The notes beneath the pieces were generated by a model, which saw nothing but the letters and a program-made list of their open reading frames with translations, searched no databases and had not been told where the DNA came from. This document shows positions 54,031 to 63,996 of a DNA stretch of 64,000 nt, piece after piece. The stretch covers positions 57,004,920-57,068,919 of the forward strand of contig OX352765.1 of assembly GCA_947095585.1 (NCBI GenBank), in the 5' to 3' direction. The stretch comes from Nephrocerus scutellatus. Lineage: Eukaryota > Arthropoda > Insecta > Diptera > Pipunculidae. Both the position numbers and the translations under genes were made by a program. Every line of letters begins with the position of its first letter. The stretch's first letter is position 1.

Positions 54031-54193
54031 GAGGTTTCATCCAAAACGTATTTGTATTAGTAATCAACTAAAGAGCAAAATCCATATAAAATTTTTCTGT
54101 TTCCCACTACCACATCTTACGTCTCTCGCTCTTTGCGACTACTTATTTTTTGTACACTGTATTCACATTCCAAAATACAGACACGTTTTGGAT
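54031..54193. other. Short inverted-repeat segment of unknown origin
   Basis: atccaaaacgtatttgtatt near the left end and aatacagacacgttttggat near the right end are imperfect reverse complements about 125 bases apart. It sits between the truncated LTR and element D. Possibly a small MITE or a rearranged remnant. Confidence 0.4.
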
Positions 54194-54195
54194 TG

Positions 54196-54935
54196 GTTTA
54201 CAGCATTAGTGTGCATTGAGTTGGGCTTTCTATAGAGAAGGTTTTGATTGTATGCATGTTTTAGTTTTGATTTTATGTGTTACTTCCTTTACGTTAGTTA
54301 AAATGTCTCCTTCTCTATAGAATAATTGTTTATTATTTTTTAATATTTAATTCAGGGCTATCTTTTCTTCTCTGTTCATATAAGGTTTAGTTAATTTGTC
54401 AGTTAAATCTTGTAAAGCTAAATCAATACCACATAAATTAATTTGTGTATTTGATAATTCTTGAATGTACCTATCTAAAGGGTATTCCTTGGGTTTTGTG
54501 AGCAATGGGATAATAGTATTTTTAATCTTCAATGTATGAGTATAATATGATATTTCGGCTTCTAATGGTATAAGGATATTATTTCCTAAAATTCCGCCAA
54601 ATGAACTGTTGGTAATTGGAGTAATTAAAAATTCCATGGTTGATTCTTTTTTATTAAATTCGATTGGTAATGGTAAAATTATTTTAGTATTTACTTTTTT
54701 TTCATTATATATTGCTTTAATTGTAATTGGTTTGTCTAATTTACTTTCAAATGTCTTGGAAATATATTTTCTTTTAAAATAGATGTAGCTGCTCCTGTGT
54801 CTACTAAAAATCTAAGTTTTTTATTAAGAATATGAACATGCAGAATATGCAGGGTATGGTCTGTTGAGGCAGGTGTTTGAAAATTTGCTGTATTTTCGGT
54901 AAGTTGATCTACTTACATTGGTTCTGGATAATTTT
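54196..54935 (-). pseudogene. Element D protease, broken
   Basis: Minus strand near 54800: KKLRFLVDTGAATSILKENI, a retropepsin active site with D-T-G. After a stop and frame change, 54347-54637 is open with NSSFGGILGNNILIPLEAEI, the conserved C-terminal motif of gypsy/17.6-type proteases, then a linker (YREGDILTNVKEVTHKIK) that would lead into RT. RT of this element is now at 43241-43811, beyond Gypsy-B. Confidence 0.82.
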
Positions 54936-55128
54936 TTTTATTTTGTGTAGCAAATGGGTTACGATTATTATAAGAAAAATTTCCACTTCCTATAATTTTG
55001 TTCATTTTGGTTCTATAGTTTTGATTATTGTTTCTATAAAAGTTCTGACCTTTGTTATTGAAATTCCTATTGTTATTTGAATTTCTTGATTCGTTTTTAT
55101 AAAATCTATTATTTCATTGAATTGTAAA
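54936..55128 (-). pseudogene. Element D gag C-terminus, Asn/Arg-rich
   Basis: Minus strand rich in Asn and Arg (ESRNSNNNRNFNNKGQNFYR, YNNRNPFATQNKKNYPEP) without a Cys knuckle, as in errantivirus gag. Separated from the rest of gag by the two small elements. Confidence 0.7.
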
Positions 55129-55421
55129 GGGTGTTTTTTTGGGAGGTTTGTTTTTCCGATAGATGTCGTTTTATTTTATGACAGTTGTTTTGACAGCTCA
55201 AAGTGGCATTTCTACTCAGTATTGTTTGGCAAATCATTATGAAAAAAAAAAAAAAAAAAATGACATTTGTGAAAAATAGTCGTGGTAGCCATATGCCAGA
55301 AATTGTGTTTAAATGTTAAATGCCAAAAAATTATCTACCAAATAAAAAAAAATTTTGGTCATTTCATAATTTTATATGTGTTTTATTCAAAAAAAAAATC
55401 GGCAACCTCTTAAAAAAACAC
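55129..55421. mobile_element. Small inverted-repeat element, first of a tandem pair
   Basis: About 293 bp. Left end gggtgttttttt.gggaggtt, right end with aacctcttaaaaaaacac, the inverted counterpart; internal poly-A run of about 20. No coding capacity. Followed by GTTAG. MITE-like. Confidence 0.75.
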
Positions 55422-55426
55422 GTTAG

Positions 55427-55538
55427 GGGGTTTTTTTGGGAGGTTTGTTTTTCCGATAGATGTCGTTTTATTTTATGACAGTTGTTTTGACAGCTCAAAG
55501 TGGCATTTCTACTCAGTATTGTTTGGCAAATCATTATG

Positions 55539-55575
<37 letters not shown>

Positions 55576-55737
55576 ACATTTGTGAAAAATAGTCGTGGTA
55601 GCCATATGCCAGAAATTGTGTTTAAATGTTAAATGCCAAAAAATTATCTACCAAATAAAAAAAAATTTTGGTCATTTCATAATTTTATATGTGTTTTATT
55701 CAAAAAAAAAAATCGGCAACCTCTTAAAAAAACACCC
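55427..55737. mobile_element. Small inverted-repeat element, second of a tandem pair
   Basis: Near-identical to the first copy except for a longer poly-A run (about 34) and a complete right end aaaaaaacaccc. Also followed by GTTAG. The pair lies inside gag of element D. Confidence 0.75.
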
Positions 55738-56332
55738 GTTAGATATTATTATAGTTATTATATCTTTTATAATATTTGTCATTAAAGATATTATTGTTAT
55801 TTCTAAAACTTCGAAAATTTCTATTATTATTATTATTGTTATTCTCTTCCTTTGTCCAATGACAAGATTCTAATTTATAAAAGGCTTCACTTAAAGTTTT
55901 TATGCTAGGATTAATTATAATCGATTTAGCTAGTAATGATGCTTCATTATTGCTAGAATTATATTCTATTGGTTTGTCTTCCGATAGATAATATTTATTA
56001 TTAAATCTACAAAGAATGTCTGAATATGAATTATAAAGCTGAGTTATATTCTTAGTATAAACTCTATCTGCTTGTTCTTTTAATTTTAAAAAGGATTCTT
56101 TCTCTCCGAAATTTTTAACTAATATATTTTTTACTTCTTGCCAGCTATTTAGGTCACCACCCCGTAATATTACTTCTAATGCATAATCTGTGATTTTAGA
56201 TTTTATTTCACTAACTATAAATTCTTTTGCGGGTTCATTGTGTAAACTGACTGTACTCATTATAAAGTCTGCCTTTTTTATAAATATAATTAAGTTACAG
56301 GTTTTACCATTGAAGTTTGGTAAGTTCTTCAC
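55738..56332 (-). pseudogene. Element D gag, central part
   Basis: Open minus-strand frame of 197 codons. LPNFNGKTCNLIIFIKKADF and FIVSEIKSKITDYALEVILR match the capsid start of gypsy/17.6/297-type gag; FGEKESFLKLKEQADRVYT follows; the C-terminus is Asn-rich. This part has no lesion, but the reading is cut on the left by the small-element pair and is disturbed on the right. Confidence 0.83.
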
Positions 56333-56734
56333 TAATTTTAAGAGATCAGTATTTATTTTTTATATTTGTTGGTTTCTCGAGATTTTATTCAATTTGTTTT
56401 TCTTTTAGTTGTTGGATCGCTGCTGTCTCTGTTGAATGTGTAGACTCTATAGCTGAAGTATCACTTTCCTTTTTGTCAAATTTTAATGCAGCTGGTATGT
56501 TGTATGGTATAAATGGTTTTTTGAACACGTTGGGGCTTTCGACATGGATATTTTCTGCCACGTAAAGTTGTTCTTCCTTCTTTATTTTTATTAAAGTTAC
56601 AGTTTTATTTAATTTTATTTCGTCGAAGTTGTTGTCTTCTTAACTTTTGTTGAATTAATTTGAAATGTTCTTGAAAATCAGCTTTTGCTTCGTCGTCTAT
56701 CCAACTTTGTGAGTTTTGTTCTACGTGTGGTTCT
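56333..56734 (-). pseudogene. Element D gag, N-terminal part
   Basis: Degraded coding-like DNA with SQSWIDDEAKADFQEHFKLI and QQKLRRQQLRR near 56650-56720, a helical region typical of errantivirus gag N-termini. Cut at 56734 by the copia insertion; the first codons and the 5' LTR must lie beyond the right edge of the window. Confidence 0.6.
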
Positions 56735-56859
56735 TGTTGTTTTATTTCATGAGTATACTTTATTACTGATAAATTGTTCTGCTGTTGCTGTCACCAACAA
56801 CGCTTACACAGACGACTGTTTTTAACAGTGTTGCCAATATGAATGTATAAAAACCAACA
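56735..56859 (-). repeat. Copia 3' LTR
   Basis: Plus strand tgttgttttatttcatgagt ... aaaaaccaaca. Minus-strand purine tract aaggaggcg lies just inside at 56860-56868. Confidence 0.93.
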
Positions 56860-56973
56860 CGCCTCCTTACATTTATATTGACACAAATTTACATCTTCAG
56901 AGTTTAATTTAAATGTTAGAACCTAACAATTATATAAATCAACTTATACTAATCTTACTTCTACACATCTTTA

Positions 56974-58599
56974 TTATTTTATATTTAACATTTCTCTAAA
57001 TTTTATGAATTTAACATTACCCAATGCTTTAGTTAATATGTCCGCGACATTATTTTCGGACTCTATTTTAATAACTTCAATTTTATCTTGTATTAACATT
57101 TTCATGTATAAAATGGTAGTGTATTTCAATGTGTTTCGAGTTTTTTGTAAAATTTCCATATTAAGATATTGCCACTGCGCCTGAGTTGTCTTCATATATT
57201 TTAACTGGTTTACAAACTTTAGTAAAGACATCATTAATTAAGCATATTAAAAAGTTAATTTCTGTTACTGCTTCTGACACTGCAATATATTCTGCAAATG
57301 TGGACGATTTACTTATACAGTTCTGTTTTTTTGATTTCAAAAAGATAACATTTCCGAACACTCTAATTAGAAATCCAGTGGTGGATTTCCTATCAATTAT
57401 ATCTCCTGCCCAATCAGCATCAAAAAAGCAATCCATTACGTCAGTATTATCATTTTTATAATATTTTAAATTTATCTTTTTTGTCAAAAATAAATATTTC
57501 AGCACTCGCAGTGCATATCCAAAATGTGTTTCATTATAGCAATTTTGAAAACGACTTAGATAATTTACACAAAATGATATATCTGGTCTAGTACCAGAGC
57601 TGATATATAAAAGTGCACCTATTAAATTTCTATACTTTATATCCTCGTTCAGTTCAGATTTTTCCAATTTCAAGTTTATTTCCATAGGTGTTTTGAACAA
57701 TTTTGCATTTTCAATATTGTAACGTTTTGCTAATGACTCAACATAATGTTCCTGGCTTAAAGTTAAAATGTTTTCTCTTGTTCATAGCTATATTCAATAT
57801 CTATACCAATGTAATTTTTAACTTTGCCTAAATCTTTCATTTTAAATTTAACAGATAATTTAAATTTAATGTCATCAATAATATATTTTTTTCTACAGCA
57901 AATCAAAATGTCATCTAGAAATAATAGAATATAAACAATCAAGTCAGTCTCCCTTTTAAAATATAAACAATAATCATATTTGCATCTTTGAAAATTTAAA
58001 GTTGTCAGAAATCCGTTAAAACATTCGTACCAGGTACGTGGATTTTCTTTAAGGCCATATAATGACTTTTCTAACTTATAAACCTTTTCAGTACATTTTT
58101 CGTAGCCCATTGGCTGTTGTACATAAACTTCAGATAGAACTTTGCCATTTAAGAAGGCTGTCTCCACATCCATCTGATGGATTTCCAAAGAATTTTGGCA
58201 ACAATAAGACAGTAAAAGCTTTAATGTTGGCATTTTAGCTACCGGGGAATAAGTGTCATCCACACAATCAGTTTGTTGGAATCCCCTAACCACTAACCTG
58301 GCTTTATATTCATCTGCACTCTTTCTTTTGTAGACCCATTTCACATCAATAACCTTTTTGTCCTTCTGTGGCTTGTTAACGGGTGTCCATGTTTTATTTT
58401 TCACTAAACTGTCCATCTCACGATCCATGGCTGTTTTCCACTTATTTGAATCCTAACAGTTTATCGCCTCCTGATAATTTACGGGAGTAATAGCATCACA
58501 GTAGTTTACACTTATGCAATAATAGCCGAATTCTTCGTCGAATCGGAGTGGTGCCTTAACTTGTCTTCTTAATCTCTTTTCTCTCATAGTTTCATCCTC
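56974..58599 (-). pseudogene. Copia reverse transcriptase and RNase H, lightly broken
   Basis: 57763-58428: WTPVNKPQKDKKVIDVKWVY, YKARLVVRGFQQTDCVDDTY, MDVETAFLNGKVLSEVYVQQ and the catalytic YILLFLDDILICC (Phe-Leu-Asp-Asp). One frameshift near 57765 leads to 57161-57755, with FKTPMEINLKLEKSE, SSGTRPDISFCVNYLSRFQ and RNase H motifs DADWAGD, RKSTTGFLI and FAEYIAVSEA. A frameshift near 57165 leads to the end (NNVADILTKALGNVKFIKF, stop 56974). In-frame stops also lie near 58455 and 58605. Copies RNA to DNA in intact relatives. Confidence 0.9.
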
Positions 58600-59427
58600 T
58601 TATACCTCAGAATCACTATTTCCGTTATATGTCTCGTTCTCTTCTTGTTGTTTGGTAGTCCTAAGATTTGTTGTAAATACATTTTCTTTTTCTTCCTCTT
58701 TTGTTGTGCCCAAACCCTTTACTGGCTCTTTTTCTTCTTCATCTTTCTCGTCTTTAAATCCACATAATGTTACATCTTCTTCTATTACATCACGATGTCT
58801 AGCCACTATTACTCTGTTGTTTATCAATACTCTATATCCAGTGTCAGTATATCCAAGTAGGATGCCGGTTTCTGCCTTCTTGTCCCATTTAGATTTTCTT
58901 CTCGCTTCTGGAATTCGTACAAACACTTTACTACCATACATTTTCAGATTCTTAACTGAGGGCTTCCTGTCGAAAATTATTTCATATGGAGTTTTTCTTT
59001 CAATGGTATTGGTTCTATTTTTAAGATATGCAGCTGCTTTAATTATTTCTGGCCAGTATTTTCTTTCAACCTTTGCTTCTGATAAAAGACATCTCCCCAT
59101 ATCCATTAATGATCGGTTGTACCTCTCAGTGGTTCCATTTAGTTCATGCACATATGCCGGACAAGGTTTTATTATAATTCCTTTTTCTTTTGCAAATTCA
59201 AAAACTCTCGTATTCATATTATTTTTACTCATATTTGCAACCAACGTTTCTCCATTTATGTAACTTGTCATCTTATATAGTCTTTCATCTTTAATTGCAA
59301 CAGCTATAATTTCTCCATATGGGTTATATATTCTTGTCAATCTTCCCCTTGACACCACTGAATTTCTGTCTGTGATTTTTGAATAGCTTAGTAAATTTGC
59401 CTTCATCTCCTTTACGTAAAATACATT
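58600..59427 (-). pseudogene. Copia integrase lacking the zinc-binding domain and two catalytic Asp
   Basis: Reads NVFYVKEMKANLLSYSKITD and LYKMTSYINGETLVANMSKN, the copia pre-integrase region. It then jumps to FAKEKGIIIKPCPAYVHELN and GTTERYNRSLMDMGR, which carries the Glu. About 150 residues with the HHCC domain and both Asp are deleted in frame. It continues to the C-terminal part (YGSKVFVRIPEARRKSKWDK, GYRVLINNRVIVARHRDVIE) and an acidic linker. The frame stays open, so the deletion is clean, but the enzyme would be inactive. Confidence 0.87.
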
Positions 59428-59926
59428 TCGTCGTCTGAGAATTGTTTTGTTGTATACGCCAAAATGCACTTTTTGGAGTGGATATGCAGTACTATGTTTT
59501 CAAAGGAGCTCTTTCCATTTCTGCACCCAGATGTAACCTATAATTTACCGTTACTGAGAGAATTAGTATCATTTTGTCGTAAGCGACTGATTTTGGCATG
59601 TACGACAAAATTTCTATATAATTTTGCATTTTTTTTTGTTTAGTTTTGTTTTGTCGTATGTCTATAGGCATAATAGATACGATACAAAATTCCAAAAGAA
59701 ATTTTAGAATTGTTTTGTCGTAAGTGTATAAACCTCAGAAGAAGAATGGAACTGATCCTATGAACATACAACACAAACATAAAAAAGTAAGTGCGGCTTG
59801 GTTTGTTGTATGTGCATACAGATTTTAACGGAGGAAGGAGAACGTATAAGTAGACGAGGATCACCGTTAAAAATTTAGTCGTCTGTTAAATCTCGTTCAG
59901 TGAGGTCGTATGCGTTGTATACAACA

Positions 59927-62130
59927 ATGGGATCTCCGGACAGAAATATTTCGCAAGATATACTTTCGTTAGTAGTATAGTAGAAAAATAGTTTATTTTA
60001 TTCATTAAGTGTAGTATGAGATATGTAATTTGAGTAAACAATAGGCGTGTTTTTTATGTCGGTGTACTCAAAGAGATCCCCTGAAAATTATCGGATTTAT
60101 CAATTTCTCCGACATAAAAAAAACGCCCAATATTACATATTATAATGTCATATTGATTTAACTTATTTTGTTATTAGACTTATTAATGAAATAGTTCCTA
60201 GCGATGTTGAATTTAAGGAAAACATTGACGGACCTCATTCCATTTTATCTGAAAAGGATTTTGGTATTTACGAACCTCAATTAAAGAATAAACGGAAAAT
60301 TTATATTGTTTTAGTTAGATAGCGACGACACTTTAAAGGACTCTGATTTTATTCCATAATCAGAATCAAATTTACGCGAAGCCTTATTAGAACTTCCTTT
60401 GTCTGAAAACTTAAGAAAAATACCTTCCGAATACTACACATCATCTGGTTAAACAAATTTGAACTGTTCATTGTAGTAATACTTTTGTTTTTATAAAGAG
60501 AGTGACGCATCCCCGAAAGGTGCGAGAAAAATATCGAGGAAACCAGAACTCTGGAAAAGTAACATAAGGAAGAGACTCAGAGAATCAGGACTGGAGTATT
60601 CTATATAGGAAAATCCATGGCAGCCAGAAAAATGAAGGAACCATTTAGGCCCACTTGTTTCTTTTTCTTGCACAAAGAATTTCGTCACCGAAGACAGACT
60701 TAGAATTCATAACTCATTTTGGAATTTATCCGATGCTGAGAAACCCTATTTTTATGGCAAGTTTGTTCAGAAAACCCCAATCCAAAGAAGAAGAAGAATT
60801 GAATCAACGGTTAAGAAACCATTCTTTTAAGTTCTTCCTTCAATCTGATGAGGAAAGAATATACCAAGTTTGTAAAAAAAAAAATTTTAAACACCTTATC
60901 TATTAGTGAAAGAAGAATTTACTATTATTTCAATAATTTGCATAAACAAGGCTGCCCTCAGCCATTTAAAAAGGGAAAAAATATTAAGAAAGTAACACCT
61001 CCTGATAAAACAAAGGCAGTCCGTGACAATATAAAAAGCTTTCCCACCATAGACTCCCACTATTGTAAAGCCCGCACAACAAGGAAATATTTAGAAGACC
61101 ATTTGAGCGTTCTTAAAATGTACCAGCTTTGTAAATACAAAAATGATATAGTATATGACAGAACGAGCAAGGAAAGAAGTGCGCGTCCAAACCGGTTTTT
61201 TTTTTGCTAAATCGAGAGAGAAGCAGAAATGTGAGAATGTGTGTTCGCTGTGACTGCAGTAAATAACAAAGAAATGAATTTTTCACGCGTCCAAACCGGT
61301 TTTTCTGCTAAATCGAGAGAGAAGCAGAAATCACAAACGACAAACAAAAGAGAATTCTTGCTCACGCGCAATGTGTTCGCTGAGATTGTAGTAAATAAAA
61401 AAAGAAGTTTATATCATAACATAACTAGTGTTGTTATGGGCTACTTTCGAGGCTAGTTTATAGCGTACGAAACAGTCACTTTCGTCTATGGGCGTGTGAA
61501 AAAGCTTTAATGAAAGCGGAAAGGGATATTGATCGTCAAAACATTGACACAAAACATGGCGTAATATGTTTTGACCTTCAGAGTGACTTTTCTTTGCCAA
61601 AAGGTAATGCATCTTCATTTTTTTATAAAAGAAAATTAAACGTCTACAATATGACGGCAACACTTTGCTTGCCGCAAAAGCCAAAGGTAACATACTGCGC
61701 AATTTGGAATGAGTCTTTTAGCGGCCGATCTGGTGAAGATATGGCAAGCTAAGTTTCAAAAATTTTGAGTCAAATCTTATCTGATAACCCTCTAATTGAA
61801 GCCTTGACACTTTGGAGTGACTCCTGTGTCCCGCAAAAAAAAACAAGGTAATGTCAAAAGCGATGCTATTTCTTCTCGCAAGAGCTCATAGATTGAAAGT
61901 AATAGAGCAAAAATTTTCAGAGCCTGGCCATTCCTTGATTCAAGAGGTAGATTGTGTGCATAGCTCCATCGACAGGTATCTAAAAAACTTAAAAGTTTAT
62001 TCAGCCGGTTGTCTCTTTTTAGACATATGAAAAACGTGAGTTTTAAAAATGTCAAGTTGAAGCTTATTAAAAGGATTGTTTGTTTTCATGCCTAAAGAAG
62101 ATCAATCCTATTACAAAGCTTTATTTAATC
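59927..62130 (+). pseudogene. Transposase-like gene of the inserted DNA transposon, broken
   Basis: Plus-strand pieces in order: a possible first exon MGSPDRNISQDILSLV (59927), LINEIVPSDVEFKEN and SENLRKIPSEYYTSSG (60180-60450), RKPELWKSNIRKRLRESGLE (60530-60590), RIYQVCKKK and TLSISERRIYYYFNNLHKQG (60850-60950), FPTIDSHYCKARTTRKYLED (61040-61100), VICFDLQSDFSLPKGNAS (61560), FYKRKLNVYN, LTLWSDSCVPQ (61800), IEQKFSEPGHSLIQEVDCVH (61905). The last motifs look like a D...D...E catalytic set. I recognise the layout from uncharacterised insect transposon proteins, possibly the DUF7869-type group, but the name is uncertain. Many frameshifts and a duplicated 45-bp block (61183 and 61285) make it inactive. 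Confidence 0.65.
60043..60127. other. Hairpin-forming inverted repeat in the transposon
   Basis: aggcgtgttttttatgtcgg (60043-60062) pairs with ccgacataaaaaaaacgcc (60109-60127); the complementarity extends outward imperfectly. It lies in what may be an intron of the transposase gene. Possibly a small inserted MITE. Confidence 0.6.
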
Positions 62131-62735
62131 AAATAAAATAAATACTTATTTAAGGTGTACCTGATACAATAAGTTCATAAGCTCATTTTTCTTTATTTAT
62201 TATTTAAATTTTATGGTCATAGGATGACTTTTGTTATGTTTTTTTATTTGTTTTCAACATGAATTCATTTTAAGTTTATAAAAAGACTGTTTTTATAAAA
62301 AATACTATAAGTTCATTTAATAAATAAAATTGTTAAGGTATGAAAAAGTGATTTTTTAATACGTAAATAGAAAGTCATATTTTTTTAGGAATTTTTCATA
62401 TTCCACTCAGTATTGGATTCAACAATTGAACTTTTTATTGGAATGTGGTACGTGCGTTTACTTTGTCGTACGTGTATGGGGTGGAAGCAAGTGTTCATTT
62501 TCGTGGCGTATACGACAAACTCATTTTGAGGAAAACCCCTAATAGTTGGAAAACCAAAAGATACTGCAGAGCGTAGAGCACATCAATCAAAAGAAAATTT
62601 TCCACGTAATAACATATTAAAACTAGGGAAAACTTCAGCGGTTAGTTTTTTTTTTATTTAAACCCCAACATAAAAATTAGATTTCCCAACATCGTTCAAA
62701 TGGCGTATATAACAAAACAATTCTTGTGCGACGAT

Positions 62736-62902
62736 TTGTCAATTTTACCTCTATTTTTAGTTCATAAACTGGAAAAGAAGCTTCTAATATTGTACCGTCA
62801 CCAATTTTTACTTTCACATGTTTTTGTAATGTCACGCTTGTTTCAAAATACTCATCTGTATTAATGATATGGTCTGTACAACCACTATCAAGTAACCATT
62901 CT
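62736..62902 (-). pseudogene. Copia protease, 5' part
   Basis: Minus strand: SIEWLLDSGCTDHIINTDEY, the copia-type protease active site D-S-G, then VTLQKHVKVKIGDGTILEAS. It starts in the -1 frame relative to the end of gag and is cut by the DNA transposon. Confidence 0.8.
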
Positions 62903-63827
62903 ATTGACCTCTTTTTGGCTTTTCATTTTGACTCATTGTAGTATTATAAGAAATAGTAGCGTGAAAACTATTTCCTTGTTGCTCACGATAGTAATTTCTT
63001 TGTTGCTCATGATGATAATTATCTCGTCCTCGATGAACGTTGCCAGTATTATATGATCCACGCCCGCTTTTTATAGAATACCTACGACCTCGACCACCAT
63101 ATGTATTTTCAGTGCGGGAACGACACTCCTTTTTCCAATGGCCCGGTTTTCCACAATTTAAACAATTTAACTTATTCCTTGATGATGATCTGGCTTCCGC
63201 TCTAAAAACATTTGAGCTACTTTGTGATGCCTCATGATATTTTTCCTCTGCATCTGCACCTTTTAACTTGATTTTACTTTTCAAATAATCTACCGTTCTC
63301 TCCTTTTCTGGTAAAACATCTATCAAGTCACCAATATGACTATAGTTCTGTGGCAGCGATTTTAACATATAGTCAAGTTTTTCTTGCTCCGTTATTACTG
63401 CACCTGCCTGCTTTAATTCATTTACAGCTTTTTCAAAATCGTCGAAAAATAAAATCACATCTGCATAATTATTCAATTTGACATTTTCAAGGTTATGTCG
63501 GCAGACGATTTGCAAAGCAGTCGATTTTTTAAGGTACATTTCATCAAACTTTTGGATAATCTCGTAAGCTGTATCTAATTCACTTATGTATTCTAGCTGT
63601 TTGTTTGTAATTGCACTGTAAATATAATTAGTCGTCATTACATCTAGCTCATCCCATTTGTCATCGTCCTCGACGCTTCTACTCCGCAGTATAACTTCTT
63701 TACACTTTTTATATTGAAGGAATTTAAGTATACGTATTTTCCAATTACTGTAGTCTGCTCCATCAAAGATAGAAATATTCATGTCACCTTTATTTGCCGC
63801 CATTTCGACGTTGTTTTTTGTCTGCAC
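62901..63827 (-). CDS. Copia gag, intact 308 codons
   Basis: Structural protein of the particle. Uninterrupted frame starting at 63827; a second ATG eight codons in (MAANKGDMNISIFDGADY) matches where copia gag usually begins and may be the real start. Contains FDGADYSNWKIRILKFLQYK (capsid start), ELKQAGAVITEQEKLDYMLK and LPQNYSHIGDLIDVLPEKER, then the zinc knuckle CLNCGKPGHWKKEC (CX2CX4HX4C, near residue 224) and a basic, Gly/Arg/Tyr-rich tail. Protease follows in another frame, so either a mutation or a frameshift mechanism separates gag from pol. Confidence 0.88.
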   Translation of the reverse strand: MQTKNNVEMAANKGDMNISIFDGADYSNWKIRILKFLQYKKCKEVILRSRSVEDDDKWDELDVMTTNYIYSAITNKQLEYISELDTAYEIIQKFDEMYLKKSTALQIVCRHNLENVKLNNYADVILFFDDFEKAVNELKQAGAVITEQEKLDYMLKSLPQNYSHIGDLIDVLPEKERTVDYLKSKIKLKGADAEEKYHEASQSSSNVFRAEARSSSRNKLNCLNCGKPGHWKKECRSRTENTYGGRGRRYSIKSGRGSYNTGNVHRGRDNYHHEQQRNYYREQQGNSFHATISYNTTMSQNEKPKRGQ

Positions 63828-63855
63828 AGATTTTTAATAATTTCCCAAACCAAAA

Positions 63856-63871
63856 CCATATTATGCTACCA
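63856..63871 (-). promoter_or_regulatory. Probable copia primer binding site
   Basis: Minus strand TGGTAGCATAATATGG directly inside the 5' LTR. The first eight bases fit the 3' end of initiator tRNA-Met; the rest do not, so the primer is uncertain. Confidence 0.5.
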
Positions 63872-63996
63872 TGTTGTTTTATTTCATGAGTATACTTTAT
63901 TACTGAACAATTGTTCTGCTGTTGCTGTCACCAACAATGCTTACACAGACGATTGTTTTTAACAGTGTTGCCAATATGAATGTATGAAAAACAACA
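63872..63996 (-). repeat. Copia 5' LTR
   Basis: Plus strand tgttgttttatttcatgagt ... gaaaaacaaca, 125 bp, matching 56735-56859. Confidence 0.93.

Larger units (their letters stand above)
59428..62735 (+). mobile_element. DNA transposon inserted in the copia element
   Basis: Inverted ends: tctgagaattgttttgttgtatacgcca-type text near 59434-59462 and its counterpart ggcgtatataacaaaacaat near 62703-62722. Near both ends ttgtcgta.gtgtat-like motifs recur (about 59573, 59650, 59718, 62464, 62505). The transposase-like gene runs on the plus strand. Ends and target duplication are not exactly fixed, because similarity between the two ends extends over about 40 bp. Confidence 0.7.
56735..63996 (-). 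mobile_element. Copia-family LTR retrotransposon, both LTRs, itself interrupted
   Basis: LTRs of 125 bp at each end, gag, protease, integrase, RT and RNase H in copia order (integrase before RT) on the minus strand. Left flank is GTTCT (56730-56734); the window ends with GTTC after the right LTR, so a 5-bp duplication is supported at four bases. The LTRs differ at about five or six positions. The integrase has a large deletion and a DNA transposon sits between protease and integrase. Confidence 0.92.

Noticed and set aside
58652..59263. 203-codon plus-strand frame
   Set aside because: Complement of the copia integrase frame; the minus strand has clear homology.
63856..63871. Copia-type primer site from an internal tRNA-iMet fragment
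   Set aside because: The sequence does not match the known copia internal-fragment site; only an eight-base match to the tRNA 3' end is visible.
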